DNA of 64,000 nt, from NCBI RefSeq assembly GCF_001894805.1, contig NZ_BCWX01000002.1, positions 1 through 64,000 on the forward strand. Direction: 5' to 3'. Every line of letters starts with the position of its first letter. Within the stretch, counting starts at the first letter, position 1. The translations under genes and the position numbers were made by a program. Origin of the DNA: Rhodococcus globerulus NBRC 14531. GTDB taxonomy: Bacteria > Actinomycetota > Actinomycetes > Mycobacteriales > Mycobacteriaceae. The notes under the pieces are model-generated. The model worked only from the letters and a program-made list of their open reading frames with translations. It did not search any database and had not been told where the DNA came from. Of the stretch, positions 30,601 to 40,252 are shown one piece after another.

Positions 30601-33600
30601 GTTGACAAGGCTGTTCACGCCTCGACCGGATCGAGCCTGACGGTTGTCGACGAGACTCACGTCCTGCTCTCGGTTCCGCTGGTGGCAGACAAGTCGGTCG
30701 ACATCACGATCACCATTCCCAGCTCCGTTGTCGACGGCGGTGCCCCGGTCGTCACCGAGGCCGACGCTGAAGCCGCGATGTCCGCACTGTTGGCAGTTGC
30801 TGCAGGACAGGAACTGCCGACCGTCAAGAACGGCACCGCACGCCTCAATGTCGCGTGGGTACCCGACCGCATCGCCGATCACGCCGGAGTCACCGGTTCC
30901 GGTCTGCCGACCACACTGAGCGTGAGCGGCAAGGCTGTTCCGGACGTGGTCGTCGGCGCGTGCTGGCCCGCAGTATTCGCCGTCCTCGGCGCAGCCAAGC
31001 TCGACAGTCTTTCCGTCATCGAAGGCATGCTCGATCTCGTCCACCTCGACCACTCCGTCGACTTCGTCGGTGAACTACCCACCGAGACAAGCATTCTCGT
31101 GGTCAATGCCGAGGTCGCCTCGGTTCTCGACACCGACCTCGGTCGAGTCGTCGAGGTCAAGGTCGAGGTCGGCGCCATGCTCGGCGAGGGCCTCGACGCT
31201 CCCGCCGTGGTCACCATGACCGAGCGTTTTGCCATCCGCGGACGTACCGGCGCAGGCGAGCTTGCCGACCCCGCGCGCGCAGGTGGATCGATCAGCGATG
31301 CCGCTATCGATACTTCGCGTCGTCGTCGCCGTGACGCGAAGATCCTGGCTCCGGTCAGCATGGGCGCATTCGCTCAGGTTTCCGGTGACCACAACCCGAT
31401 TCACACGTCCGACAACGCCGCGCTGCTGGCCGGCCTCGGAACCCCGATCGTGCACGGTATGTGGCTCTCGGCTGCGGCGCAGCAGGTTGTCACCGCGGTT
31501 GATCCCAGCGAGACCCGCACCCCTCCGCGTCGCCTGACCGCGTGGACCGCTCGTTTCCTCGGAATGGTCCGCCCCGGCGCTGAGATCGACGTCCGCGTCG
31601 ATCGCATCGGTATCGATCAGGGTGCCGAGATCGTCGAGGTCGGTTGCCGCATCGACGGTGACCTGGTCATGGTCGCGACGGGACGCACTGCAGCACCGAA
31701 GACGATCTACGCCTTCCCCGGCCAGGGCATCCAGCGTCCAGGCATGGGCCTCGACGCCCGCGCTCGCTCGAAGGCTGCGCGCGACGTCTGGGAGCGTGCG
31801 GACAAGCACACCCGCAAGGCGCTCGGATTCTCGATTCTTGCTGTGGTGCGCGACAACCCGGTCACCGTCAAGGCCCGCGGCGTCGAGCACAAGCACCCGG
31901 ACGGTGTTCTGCACCTGACGCAGTTCACCCAGGTCGCGATGGCTGTTCTCGGTGTAGCCCAGGTTGCCGAACTGCGCGAGTCCGGCACCTTCATCGAAGG
32001 CTCGTTCCTCGCCGGTCACTCGGTGGGTGAGTACAACGCACTCGCCGCTGTTGCCGAGGTCTTCCCGCTCGAAGCACTTCTCGAAGTTGTCTTCCAGCGC
32101 GGATCCGCGATGCACCAGCTGGTTCCCCGTGACGCAGCGGGCCGTTCCGACTACCGCATGGCTGCCATTCGCCCGTCGCAGATCGGTGTGTCCGACGACG
32201 ACGTGCAGGACTTTGTCGCCGGTGTTGCCGAGGCGTCCGGTGAGTTCCTCGAAATCGTCAACCTGAACCTGCGCGGCAGCCAGTACGCCATAGCCGGATC
32301 CGTTGCCGGCCTCGACGCACTCGAGGTCGAGATCGATCGTCTCCGTGCGGAATTCGGTGGCAAGCGCGCCTACATCCAGGTTCCCGGCATCGACGTGCCG
32401 TTCCACTCCACCGTCCTTCGTGGCGGCGTGGCGGACTTCCGCGTATGCCTGCAGGACTTGCTCCCGCACGACATCGATCCGGACATCCTTATCGGCCGCT
32501 ACATCCCGAACCTCGTTCCGAGGCTCTTCTCGCTGAGCCGCGACTTCGTTCAGGAAATCGCCGACCTGGTGCCGTCGGAGCAGCTGCAGGAAGTCCTTGC
32601 TGACTTCGACAGCTACGCAACGCGCAGCCACGAACTGTCCCGGATCATCCTGATCGAGCTGTTGGCGTGGCAGTTCGCCAGCCCGGTCCGCTGGATCGAG
32701 ACCCAGGATCTGCTGTTCAGTGACGAGTCCGAAGGTGGACTCGGTGTCGAGCGCTTTGTCGAGGTCGGCCTCGGCGCTGCCCCGACCGTCGCGAACCTCG
32801 CATCGCAGACCCTCAAGCTGCCGGGCCGCTTCGGCTACCCGGTCGAGGTTCTGAACATCGAGCGTGAAGCTGCGATCGTCTACGGCACGGATGTCGATCC
32901 GGCTGCTGCCGACGATGACGACGAGGTGGAAGCACCCGCTGCCACTCCGGCGGCTGCCGCTGCCGCACCGGTCGCCGCTGCACCCGTCGCGACGTCCAGC
33001 GGACCGCGTCCGGACGACATCACCTTCAAGGCGCCAGACGCCACCAAGGTTCTGATCAGCCTGTGGACCAAGCTGCGTCCCGATCAGGTCGGCCCCGCCG
33101 ACACGATCGAGGCACTGTGCGACGGTGTGTCCTCACGTCGTAACCAGCTTCTGGTCGACCTCGGATCCGAGTTGTCCCTCGGTGCCATCGACGGTGCGGC
33201 GGATGCCGACATGGGCTCGCTCGCAGCCACTGTCGACAAGCTGGCGCGTACGTACAAGCCGTTCGGACCGGTACTTTCCGATTCGATCAACGATCACCTG
33301 CGTAAGGTCTTCGGCCCCTCGGGCAAGCGTCCCGGCTACATCGCCGATCGTGTCAAGAAGGTCTGGGAACTCGGCGACGGTTGGGCGCACCACGTCACCG
33401 CAGCGGTAGCGCTCGGTACCCGTGACGGTGCCAGCATCCGCGGCGGCGACCTCGGCGGCCTGACCTCCGGCGCTCTGGCCGACGCAGCAGCAGTCGACGC
33501 AGTCATCGACAGCGCCGTTGCTTCGGTTGCGTCCGCTCGCGGCACCAGCGTTTCGCTGCCGGCAACCGGTGGTGGCGGCGGTGGAACCGTCGACGCAGCC

Positions 33601-36600
33601 GCTCTGGGTGAGTTCACCGAGAACATCACGGGCCGCAACGGCGTTCTGGCTTCGGCCGCCCGCCTCGTGCTCGAGCAGCTCGGACTCAGCGAAGAGGCTC
33701 CGGCCGCAACGGTCGAGGACACCGAACTGGTCGACCTGGTCTCGGCTGAACTCGGTTCCGACTGGCCGCGTCTGGTTGCTCCGGCATTCGACGCTCAGAA
33801 GGCGGTCCTGCTCGACGACCGTTGGGCAAGTGCGCGTGAGGATCTCGCTCGCATCTGGCTCGGCAGTGAGACTCTGTCGGTCGAGAACTTCATCGGTGCC
33901 GGTTCCACCGTTGCCGCACAGGCAAAGTGGTGGGCCACCCGCGCCGCCGACGAAGGTCGCACGACGCTGGCCGAGGTCTACACCCGCATCGCTGATGCGG
34001 CCGTGACTGCAGAATCCGACGCACCTGAGTGGGCCGGCGAGGTCGCAGTCGTGACCGGAGCCAGCAAGGGTTCGATCGCAGCAGCGGTCACGGGCAAGCT
34101 CCTGGCCGGTGGCGCAACGGTATTCGTCACCACGTCGCGTCTCGACGGCTCGCGTCTCGGCTTCTACCGTGACCTGTACCGCGAGAACGCTCGTGCCGGT
34201 GCCGCTCTCTGGGTGGTTCCTGCCAACATGGCGTCGTACACCGACGTCGACGCACTGATCGACTGGATCGGCAACGAGGCCACCGAAAATGCCGGTGGCG
34301 CAAAGAAGCTGATCAAGCCGGCTATGACGCCGACGATGCTCTTCCCGTTCGCGGCTCCTCGCGTCGGCGGAGAACTCTCCGACGCCGGCGCTCGCGCCGA
34401 AATGGAAATGCGCGTGCTGCTGTGGTCGGTGGAGCGCCTGATCGGTGGTCTGTCGAAGATCGGTTACGACAGCGACGTCGACACGCATCTGCACGTGGTC
34501 CTGCCCGGTTCGCCGAACCGCGGAACGTTCGGTGGTGACGGTGCATACGGTGAGGCCAAGGCTTCGCTGATCGCCGTGGTCAACCGCTGGAAGGCCGAGC
34601 GCAACTGGGCCGAGCGAGTCACGTTGGCACACGCCGTCATCGGCTGGGTCCGCGGAACCGGTCTGATGGGTCACAACGATCCGATCGTCGACGCTGTCGA
34701 AGCTGCCGGTGTCCGTACCTGGTCCACCCAGGAAATGGCAACCGAACTGCTGAAGACGGCTACCGCGCAGTCGCGTCGTAGCGCAGCCACGGCTCCGCTC
34801 GAGGTCGACCTGACCGGTGGACTTGCGGAGGCGAACCTCGACCTGGGCGCCCTCGCCAAGGAAGCCGCCGCGACCGCAGAGATCGCCGAGGCAGTTGACG
34901 AAGCAGTCGACGAGAACACCATCCTCGCGCTGTCCGCACCGGCACGCATCGATGCCTCGATCAAGGCTCCGAGCTGGCCCGAACTCGATGTCACTCCCGC
35001 GGACCTCGTGGTCATCGTGGGCGCCGGAGAGCTCGGCCCCTACGGTTCCTCGCGTACCCGCTTCGAGATGGAGGTCGACGAGCAGCTCTCTGCCGCAGGC
35101 GTTCTCGAATTGGCGTGGAACACCGGACTGATCGTCTGGGAGAACGACCCCAAGCCGGGTTGGTACGACGTCGAATCAGGCGATCTGGTGCCAGAGGCGG
35201 AAATCGCCGACAAGTACCATGACGCAGTTGTCGAGCGGTGCGGCATCCGTCGCTACGTCGACGAAGGCCAGATGATCGACAACACCGCACCGCTGCTCAC
35301 CTCCGTGTTCCTGGACAAGGATCTGAGCTTCGTGGTCGGCAGCGAGGCAGAGGCTCAGGCCTTCGTCGAATCCGATCCCGAGAACACAGTGGCGTCGGTT
35401 TCGGCCGAGTCCGGTGACTGGACGGTCACGCGCCGCGCCGGCACCGAGATCCGTGTTCCGCGCAAGATGAAGCTGACCCGCAGTGTCGGCGGCCAGATTC
35501 CGACCAACTTCGACGTCACGAAGTGGGGCATCCCCGCCGACATGGCCGATTCGGTCGACCGCGTCGGACTGTGGAACATCGTTGCGACCGTGGACGCATT
35601 CCTCACGGGCGGCTTCACTCCGAGCGAACTGCTGCGTTGGGTTCACCCGAGCCTGGTAGCGAACACGCAGGGCACCGGCATGGGCGGCATGACGTCCATG
35701 AGGAGCTTGTACATCGACACGCTGCTCGGCGAGAACCGTCCCAACGACATCCTGCAGGAAGCTCTGCCGAATGTTATTGCGGCGCACGTCGTTCAGTCGT
35801 ACGTCGGTGGCTACGGCGCGATGGTTCACCCCGTCGCGGCCTGCGCAACGGCAGCCGTGTCCGTCGAAGAGGGCGTCGACAAGATCCGCTTGGGCAAGGC
35901 CCAGTTGGTTGTTGCCGGTGGATTCGACGACCTGAGCGCGGAAGGCATCATCGGCTTCGGTGACATGTCGGCCACGGCCAAGACGTCGGACATGCACGCC
36001 AAGGGCATCGAGGATCGCCGCTTCTCGCGGGCAAACGATCGCCGGCGCGGCGGCTTCGTCGAGTCCGCCGGTGGTGGCACGATCCTGCTCGCTCGCGGTG
36101 ACCTGGCACTGGAAATGGGCTTGCCCGTTCTCGGCGTTGTCGCCTGGGCCGGATCGTTCGCAGACGGTGTCCACACGTCGATCCCGGCTCCGGGAATCGG
36201 CGCACTGGGTGCCGGACGCGGCGGAGCGGATTCGCAGCTCGCACTCTCGCTCAACGCCCTCGGCGTCAGCGCGGACGACATCGCGGTCATCTCCAAGCAC
36301 GACACGTCCACCGCGGCAAACGATCCCAACGAGGCAGAACTGCACGAGCGTCTCGCCGGGGCTTTGGGTCGCAGTGACGGTGCTCCGATGTTCGTGGTGT
36401 CGCAGAAGAGCCTGACCGGCCACGCCAAGGGCGGCGCAGCTGCCTTCCAGCTGATCGGTCTGTGCCAGGTGCTCAGCCAGGGCGTCATCCCGCCGAACCG
36501 CAGCCTCGACTGCGTCGACGACAAGATGGCCGAGTTCGAGCACCTCGTGTGGGCACGTCAGCCGCTCAAGTTCGGCGAGCAGCTCCCGCTGCGCGCCGGC

Positions 36601-36924
36601 CTGCTGACCAGCCTGGGCTTCGGTCACGTCTCCGGACTGATCGCCGTCGTTCACCCGCAGGCATTTGTCGAGTCGGTGCCCGCCGACAAGCGTGCGGACT
36701 ATGTTGCAGCCGCACAGCAGCGCACCATCGACGGTCAGCGTCGCCTCGCCAAGGCGATGTGCGGTGGCGACAGCCTGTACGAGCGTCCCGCCGATCGTCG
36801 TCTCGGCGCCGACGGAACGCCCGCAAAGGCGTCGCGTCAGCTCGAAGCGGATGTTCTCCTCAGCGAGAACGCACGCCTGGGTGAAGATCAGCGTTACCGC
36901 TCGAATCTGCCTGGCTGCAAGTAG
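27619..36924 (+). CDS. fas: Type I fatty acid synthase (single polypeptide)
   Basis: De novo synthesis of C16-C26 acyl-CoA, feeding lipids and mycolic acids. The 3101-aa megasynthase shows the usual order. AT: AFGGQGAPWLSTL near 49, catalytic Ser168 in GHSQG. ER: ILLAGMTPTTVDAKIV from about 440. MaoC-type DH: VSGDHNPIHTSD near 1257. MPT: YAFPGQGIQRPGMG, Ser1468 in GHSVG. An Ala/Pro linker precedes the ACP (Ser1838 or 1839 in CDGVSSRRNQLL). KR: VVTGASKGS near 2145. KS: Cys2742 in VAACATAAV, His in ISKHDTSTAAND and KSLTGHAKGG. GTG start with AGGAGAGG upstream. Codons are strongly C/G-ending, consistent with high expression. acpS follows after 11 bp. Confidence 0.98.
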   Translation: MTIDDTTPTGNGRDSKDGRRVGVDGGASRTNSKGALVDSLNNGLPYALAFGGQGAPWLSTLEELSRDNGLEPILTDLVNDAAARLAPLAQDLVVVRPIGFDPVAWILEAEIVDEEEGEKPAGPSAAALTAAPVSLPGVFLTQLAALRALTAQGLDIAAHPPVSVIGHSQGVLATAAVAAGGNDDGELLAVAQLVGAAASLVGRRRGIIASASGKPMVAVSNVDPERLAAIVAELAETTTDNRAAVLAIRNGRRRVVLAGPPAQLARVQEHCEQIEANEARERDGKKRGGSVFAPTFDALDTEIGFHHPALADAVDLVGSWAARCGLDADRASALAQAILVAPVNWVQAVNGAIDAGAQWILDLGPSDQLTRMTSSSLRGQGVGIIAASTRGGHRNLLTPGAAPEVSRSWTEFAPKPVALPGGRIGVETAFTKLTGRSPILLAGMTPTTVDAKIVAAAANAGHWAELAGGGQVTEEIFEDRVAELKMLLEPGRAVQFNSLFLDPYLWKLQLGGKRLVQRARTAGAPIDGVIVTAGIPELEEAVALIEELSEIGITNIAFKPGTVAQIRSVIRIANEVPNFPVIVHIEGGRAGGHHSWEDLDDLLLDTYAELRTRSNLIICVGGGIGTPERAADYLTGRWSVGAGFPAMPVDGILVGTAAMATLEATTSPEVKQLLVDTPGTPDWVGAGTAEGGMASGRSQLGADIHEIDNAASRTGRLLDEVAGDADAVAERRDEIIAALDVTAKPYFGDIETMTYAQWLRRYLELTVGIDAAKEFDCGADLQDAIAEATTSPWLDITWRARFGEMLQRTEARLHPVDRGPIPTLFGDAETLERPEAAICALQASYPDYMSTVLHPADVSFFISLCKTPGKPVNFVPVVDGDVRRWWRSDSLWQAHDPRYTADQVCVIPGTVAVAGITRVDEPVGDLLDRFEKATYDELVAAGTTPVVLASRRHQDSAPGLLDAILSAPDLQWAGRLTQNPVRRLGDLEEWSAESVDKAVHASTGSSLTVVDETHVLLSVPLVADKSVDITITIPSSVVDGGAPVVTEADAEAAMSALLAVAAGQELPTVKNGTARLNVAWVPDRIADHAGVTGSGLPTTLSVSGKAVPDVVVGACWPAVFAVLGAAKLDSLSVIEGMLDLVHLDHSVDFVGELPTETSILVVNAEVASVLDTDLGRVVEVKVEVGAMLGEGLDAPAVVTMTERFAIRGRTGAGELADPARAGGSISDAAIDTSRRRRRDAKILAPVSMGAFAQVSGDHNPIHTSDNAALLAGLGTPIVHGMWLSAAAQQVVTAVDPSETRTPPRRLTAWTARFLGMVRPGAEIDVRVDRIGIDQGAEIVEVGCRIDGDLVMVATGRTAAPKTIYAFPGQGIQRPGMGLDARARSKAARDVWERADKHTRKALGFSILAVVRDNPVTVKARGVEHKHPDGVLHLTQFTQVAMAVLGVAQVAELRESGTFIEGSFLAGHSVGEYNALAAVAEVFPLEALLEVVFQRGSAMHQLVPRDAAGRSDYRMAAIRPSQIGVSDDDVQDFVAGVAEASGEFLEIVNLNLRGSQYAIAGSVAGLDALEVEIDRLRAEFGGKRAYIQVPGIDVPFHSTVLRGGVADFRVCLQDLLPHDIDPDILIGRYIPNLVPRLFSLSRDFVQEIADLVPSEQLQEVLADFDSYATRSHELSRIILIELLAWQFASPVRWIETQDLLFSDESEGGLGVERFVEVGLGAAPTVANLASQTLKLPGRFGYPVEVLNIEREAAIVYGTDVDPAAADDDDEVEAPAATPAAAAAAPVAAAPVATSSGPRPDDITFKAPDATKVLISLWTKLRPDQVGPADTIEALCDGVSSRRNQLLVDLGSELSLGAIDGAADADMGSLAATVDKLARTYKPFGPVLSDSINDHLRKVFGPSGKRPGYIADRVKKVWELGDGWAHHVTAAVALGTRDGASIRGGDLGGLTSGALADAAAVDAVIDSAVASVASARGTSVSLPATGGGGGGTVDAAALGEFTENITGRNGVLASAARLVLEQLGLSEEAPAATVEDTELVDLVSAELGSDWPRLVAPAFDAQKAVLLDDRWASAREDLARIWLGSETLSVENFIGAGSTVAAQAKWWATRAADEGRTTLAEVYTRIADAAVTAESDAPEWAGEVAVVTGASKGSIAAAVTGKLLAGGATVFVTTSRLDGSRLGFYRDLYRENARAGAALWVVPANMASYTDVDALIDWIGNEATENAGGAKKLIKPAMTPTMLFPFAAPRVGGELSDAGARAEMEMRVLLWSVERLIGGLSKIGYDSDVDTHLHVVLPGSPNRGTFGGDGAYGEAKASLIAVVNRWKAERNWAERVTLAHAVIGWVRGTGLMGHNDPIVDAVEAAGVRTWSTQEMATELLKTATAQSRRSAATAPLEVDLTGGLAEANLDLGALAKEAAATAEIAEAVDEAVDENTILALSAPARIDASIKAPSWPELDVTPADLVVIVGAGELGPYGSSRTRFEMEVDEQLSAAGVLELAWNTGLIVWENDPKPGWYDVESGDLVPEAEIADKYHDAVVERCGIRRYVDEGQMIDNTAPLLTSVFLDKDLSFVVGSEAEAQAFVESDPENTVASVSAESGDWTVTRRAGTEIRVPRKMKLTRSVGGQIPTNFDVTKWGIPADMADSVDRVGLWNIVATVDAFLTGGFTPSELLRWVHPSLVANTQGTGMGGMTSMRSLYIDTLLGENRPNDILQEALPNVIAAHVVQSYVGGYGAMVHPVAACATAAVSVEEGVDKIRLGKAQLVVAGGFDDLSAEGIIGFGDMSATAKTSDMHAKGIEDRRFSRANDRRRGGFVESAGGGTILLARGDLALEMGLPVLGVVAWAGSFADGVHTSIPAPGIGALGAGRGGADSQLALSLNALGVSADDIAVISKHDTSTAANDPNEAELHERLAGALGRSDGAPMFVVSQKSLTGHAKGGAAAFQLIGLCQVLSQGVIPPNRSLDCVDDKMAEFEHLVWARQPLKFGEQLPLRAGLLTSLGFGHVSGLIAVVHPQAFVESVPADKRADYVAAAQQRTIDGQRRLAKAMCGGDSLYERPADRRLGADGTPAKASRQLEADVLLSENARLGEDQRYRSNLPGCK

Positions 36925-36935
36925 ATAATCGCAGG

Positions 36936-37328
36936 ATGGGAGTTCTGGGTATCGGTTTCGACCTCGTCACGGTGTCGGAGTTCGCCGAGCAACTGAAACG
37001 GCCGGGAACGGCTATGCTCGACAACTTCACACCGGGTGAGCGTCGGGATTCCAATACTCGGAGTTCCGATCCGGCAAGACATTTCGCGGCCCGGTGGGCG
37101 GCGAAGGAAGCAGTGATCAAAGCGTGGTCCACTGCTCTCTTCGCCAGCCCGCCGGTGCTGGGGGAGATGATCCACAATCAAATCGAAGTCGTCTCCGACG
37201 CGTGGGGGCGGCCCAGCATCAGATTGCGGGGCGACGTCGCGAAACACCTCACCGACGTGAAGATTCACATTTCGCTGACGCACGACGGAGACATGGCCGG
37301 CGCATTTGCCGTGATCGAATCGACTTAG
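36936..37328 (+). CDS. acpS: Holo-[acyl-carrier-protein] synthase
   Basis: Transfers phosphopantetheine from CoA to the ACP domain of FAS. The 130-aa protein shows GIGFDLVTVSEF at the N-terminus (Mg-binding Asp) and RHFAARWAAKEAVIKAW (Glu/Lys catalytic helix). It ends with ISLTHDGDMAGAFAVIE. It starts 11 bp after fas, the same order as Rv2524c-Rv2523c, so modifying enzyme and substrate are co-expressed. Confidence 0.96.
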   Translation: MGVLGIGFDLVTVSEFAEQLKRPGTAMLDNFTPGERRDSNTRSSDPARHFAARWAAKEAVIKAWSTALFASPPVLGEMIHNQIEVVSDAWGRPSIRLRGDVAKHLTDVKIHISLTHDGDMAGAFAVIEST

Positions 37329-37341
37329 GGTCGAGCTGGCG

Positions 37342-38124
37342 TCAGCCCTCGTAGTCGGCTGTGCCGCGGCCCTTCAATCGAGATTCCTTCTCCGCCACCA
37401 GCAGGTACGCACCCATCAGACGCTTGAGTTCCACTACGGCGTCGGCGTGGCTCTGGCCGTCCTGCACGGAGAAATTCAGCATCGAATACACCACGTGCAC
37501 AAGCACTTCCGCCATCATCATGCGGCGATCCCGCGGTGAGCGCGGTGTGAGTGGACCAAGCATCTTGGCGACGGTTTCCGCGAACTGCTTCTCGTGAATG
37601 ACACCGGTTGCCCGCGTGGACGGCGTGGACTGCATTGCCAACCACACCTCGCGGCGGGACGGATCGGACGTCCAGAGTCCGGCCATGTGGTCGACAAAAC
37701 TGTTGAGGAACCGCAGCCAATCGAGTGACGGCACTTCACCGCCGAACTGGGCCAGCTCGTGTTGCACCCCCACGAGGTCCTGACGGTTCAACTCGCACAC
37801 GATGACGTACTTGTTGGCGAAGAACTGATACAGAGTCCCGATGGGCACGTCAGCACGCGCCGCGACCTCTTCGCACGTGAACGATTCGAAACCGACGTCG
37901 GTGAGAAGTTCGCGGGAGGCGGCGAGAAGGGCATCGAACTTGCGCTGGCTTCGCTCCTGCGTCGGACGTTTGCGTGGAAGCAGTTCCTGAGGTGCGTCGC
38001 TCTGAGAATTTTCGAGTGCGGGGTCCGGCCGACGGCGTACGCGGTTGCGGGTAGAGGGCTGCACAGATTCGAGGCTATCGGCATCTGCAGCAGAATTTGG
38101 CGCTTGTGGAATATCCGGGCTCAC
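37342..38124 (-). CDS. TetR family regulator beside fas-acpS
   Basis: The DNA-binding domain reads ERSQRKFDALLAASRELLTDVGFESFTCEEVAARADVPIGTLYQFFANKYVI (HTH core EEVAARADVPIGTLYQFFAN); an all-helical ligand domain follows, ending in a charged tail. It carries an unusual basic/proline-rich N-terminal extension. The start is uncertain: a GTG at 38124 gives 260 aa, and the frame is open to 38301, overlapping the leader of the divergent M20 gene. It is convergent with acpS. No TetR gene sits here in M. tuberculosis as I recall it. It may control the nearby fas palindromes, the M20 gene or itself; the sequence does not decide. Confidence 0.85.
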   Translation of the reverse strand: MSPDIPQAPNSAADADSLESVQPSTRNRVRRRPDPALENSQSDAPQELLPRKRPTQERSQRKFDALLAASRELLTDVGFESFTCEEVAARADVPIGTLYQFFANKYVIVCELNRQDLVGVQHELAQFGGEVPSLDWLRFLNSFVDHMAGLWTSDPSRREVWLAMQSTPSTRATGVIHEKQFAETVAKMLGPLTPRSPRDRRMMMAEVLVHVVYSMLNFSVQDGQSHADAVVELKRLMGAYLLVAEKESRLKGRGTADYEG

Positions 38125-38263
38125 CGAAAGATCACCCGACCGACTGCTGGAAATCCGACGACGTTGCCACTCTTCGATACTAGGTGACCGAAGGTGCGCT
38201 GCAGGAGAGGGTTGCTCATCGGTGATTCGGGCACACTGGAGTCGGCGAGAAAAGGAGACCGAA

Positions 38264-39631
38264 ATGGCCGAACAGTTGCGAGCCGCAGTACGCGAGCTCA
38301 TGCCCCGCGCGCACGAGGATCTGACGCGGTTGGTTGCGTTGCGGTCGGTCGCGGATGCGCGGCAATTCCCGCCGGAAGAATGTGCGGCAACTGCCGCCTG
38401 GGTGGTTGGCGCGTTCCGCGAACAGGGATTTGCGGACGCCGAGGCGGTTGAGACGTCGGACGGTTCCGCTGCGGTAATCGGATTTCGGCCTGGCCCAGCG
38501 GATGCCCCGACCGTTCTCCTGTACTGCCACTACGACGTTCAACCGCCCGGAGACGAAGAGCTTTGGAATTCGCCACCTTTCACGCTGACCGAGCGCGACG
38601 GACGGTTGTACGGGCGAGGCGCGTCGGATTGCAAGGGCAACCTCGTCATGCACCTGACCGCACTCCGAGCGCTCGCAGCAGCCGGGCAGGCGCCGGCTGT
38701 CAACCTGCGAATCGTCGCCGAAGGCTCGGAGGAGATGGGCACCGGAGGCCTCGAAGACCTGCTGCGGCAGCGCCCCGAACTGTTCGACGCCGATGTCATG
38801 CTGATCGCCGATACCGGCAATACCGCAGTGGGGGAGCCCACGATCACGACGTCATTGCGCGGTATCGCCAATGTGGTCGTCCACGTCTCGGCGCTCGAAG
38901 GTGAGGTGCACTCCGGGGTGTTCGGCGGCCCGGCGCCCGACGCGATGACCGCGTTGGTGCAGATGCTGGCAACCCTGCACGACGAAGAAGGCAACACCAC
39001 CGTCGACGGTCTTGTCAGCGATCAGCACTGGAATGGCGTCGAGTACGACGACACACAATTCCGAGGCGACGCAGGAGTCCTCGAAGGGGTCGATCTGGTC
39101 GGCTCGGGTTCTGTGGCCGACCAGGTGTGGGCGCGGCCGGCGCTCACGATCTTGGGGATCGACTGCCCGCCCGTGGTCGGCTCGGCTGCGGCAATTACGC
39201 CACGAGCTTCCGCACGGTTGAACCTGCGCGTTCCACCCGGCACGGATCCCGCCGAGGCCCAGGACTTGCTGATCGGGCATCTGCTGGCTGCGGCGCCGTG
39301 GGGCGTGCGGGTGAGCGTGGACCCGGAGGCGACGGGAATGCCGTTCGGTGCTTCCACGGGTGGGCCGGGATTCAAGCAGCTCACAGCGGCTCTGAGTGCG
39401 GCGTACGGCGCCGAAGTCGGATTTGCCGGACAGGGAGGCTCGATTCCCCTGTGTAGCGCGCTGGCGGAGCAGTTCCCCGACGCGGAGATCGCGTTGATCG
39501 GCGTCGAGGAACCGCAGTGCCGCATCCATGCCCCGAACGAGAGCGTCGACCCGTCGGAGATCGAGAATCTCGCGTATGCGGAAGCCCTGTTTTTGAGTCG
39601 GTTCGAGTCTCGAGCCGGTTCGAGTAGCTAG
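38264..39631 (+). CDS. M20 family dipeptidase/metallopeptidase
   Basis: Cytoplasmic zinc peptidase, 455 aa. Metal-site motifs in order: LLYCHYDVQPPGDEELW (His, Asp), LYGRGASDCKGNLVMHL (bridging Asp), AEGSEEMGTGGLEDLL (catalytic Glu and ligand), and a late IHAPNESV with the last His. A dimerisation insert lies between about 185 and 300. ATG at 38264 has AAAGGAGA before it. By position it corresponds to Rv2522c. Its stop overlaps the convergent bcp stop. Confidence 0.93.
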   Translation: MAEQLRAAVRELMPRAHEDLTRLVALRSVADARQFPPEECAATAAWVVGAFREQGFADAEAVETSDGSAAVIGFRPGPADAPTVLLYCHYDVQPPGDEELWNSPPFTLTERDGRLYGRGASDCKGNLVMHLTALRALAAAGQAPAVNLRIVAEGSEEMGTGGLEDLLRQRPELFDADVMLIADTGNTAVGEPTITTSLRGIANVVVHVSALEGEVHSGVFGGPAPDAMTALVQMLATLHDEEGNTTVDGLVSDQHWNGVEYDDTQFRGDAGVLEGVDLVGSGSVADQVWARPALTILGIDCPPVVGSAAAITPRASARLNLRVPPGTDPAEAQDLLIGHLLAAAPWGVRVSVDPEATGMPFGASTGGPGFKQLTAALSAAYGAEVGFAGQGGSIPLCSALAEQFPDAEIALIGVEEPQCRIHAPNESVDPSEIENLAYAEALFLSRFESRAGSSS

Positions 39632-40101
39632 ACGGACAGGTCGCGTCGCAACTTGGCGACGTGACCGGTGGCCCGGACGTTGTACTGGGCAACCTCGATC
39701 TTTCCCTCTTCGTCGACGAGGAAGGTGGATCGGATGACACCCTGGACGGTCTTGCCGTACATCTTCTTCTCGCCGAACGCGCCCCAGGCCTCCAGCGTCG
39801 CCTTTTCCGGATCGGAGAGCAGCGGAAAGGTCAGCTCCTCGTTGTCGCGGAACTTGGCGAGCTTGGCGGGCTTGTCCGGCGAGATGCCGATGACGTCGAG
39901 GCCCGCCCCGTTCAATTCGGCGAGGTTGTCGCGGAAGTCGCAGGCCTGCTTGGTGCAGCCCGGCGTGCTGGCCGCCGGGTAGAAGTACACGATGACCTTG
40001 CGGCCTCGGTAGTCGTGCAACGAAACTTCGTTGCCTTCGGCGTCGGGGAGCGTGAAATCCGGCGCGATATCGCCGGCAGACAATCTACTGTTCTCGGTCA
40101 C
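39628..40101 (-). CDS. bcp: Thioredoxin-dependent thiol peroxidase (BCP/PrxQ type)
   Basis: Reduces hydroperoxides with thioredoxin. The 157-aa protein shows APDFTLPDAEGNEVSL, the peroxidatic Cys in ASTPGCTKQACDFRD (second Cys five residues later as resolving Cys) and RSTFLVDEEGKI. The GTG at 40101 gives the family length; the frame is open upstream without similarity. By position it equals Rv2521. It overlaps the M20 peptidase tail to tail by 4 bases. Confidence 0.95.
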   Translation of the reverse strand: MTENSRLSAGDIAPDFTLPDAEGNEVSLHDYRGRKVIVYFYPAASTPGCTKQACDFRDNLAELNGAGLDVIGISPDKPAKLAKFRDNEELTFPLLSDPEKATLEAWGAFGEKKMYGKTVQGVIRSTFLVDEEGKIEVAQYNVRATGHVAKLRRDLSV

Positions 40102-40252
40102 GGGAATCGAGGTTAGTCGAGAAATTGCGCGCCAGGTGGGCGCGCGGGCAATCTGCTCCTCTACGGTAGAACCAGGTGTCGACGCCTTGCGTCTGCACGG
40201 ACGTAGCGGCAACGAACATCAAGCGACAGCACACAGACAAGTTGGAGGACAC

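Noticed and set aside
28927..36654. Long antisense frames opposite fas (708, 518, 513 and 492 codons)
   Set aside because: They lie opposite an unambiguous, motif-rich fas frame and show no domains. GC-rich codon bias keeps the complementary frame open.
37342..38301. TetR start at 38301 giving 319 aa
   Set aside because: It would run into the ribosome site of the divergent M20 gene, and the first 60 residues look like random translated promoter.
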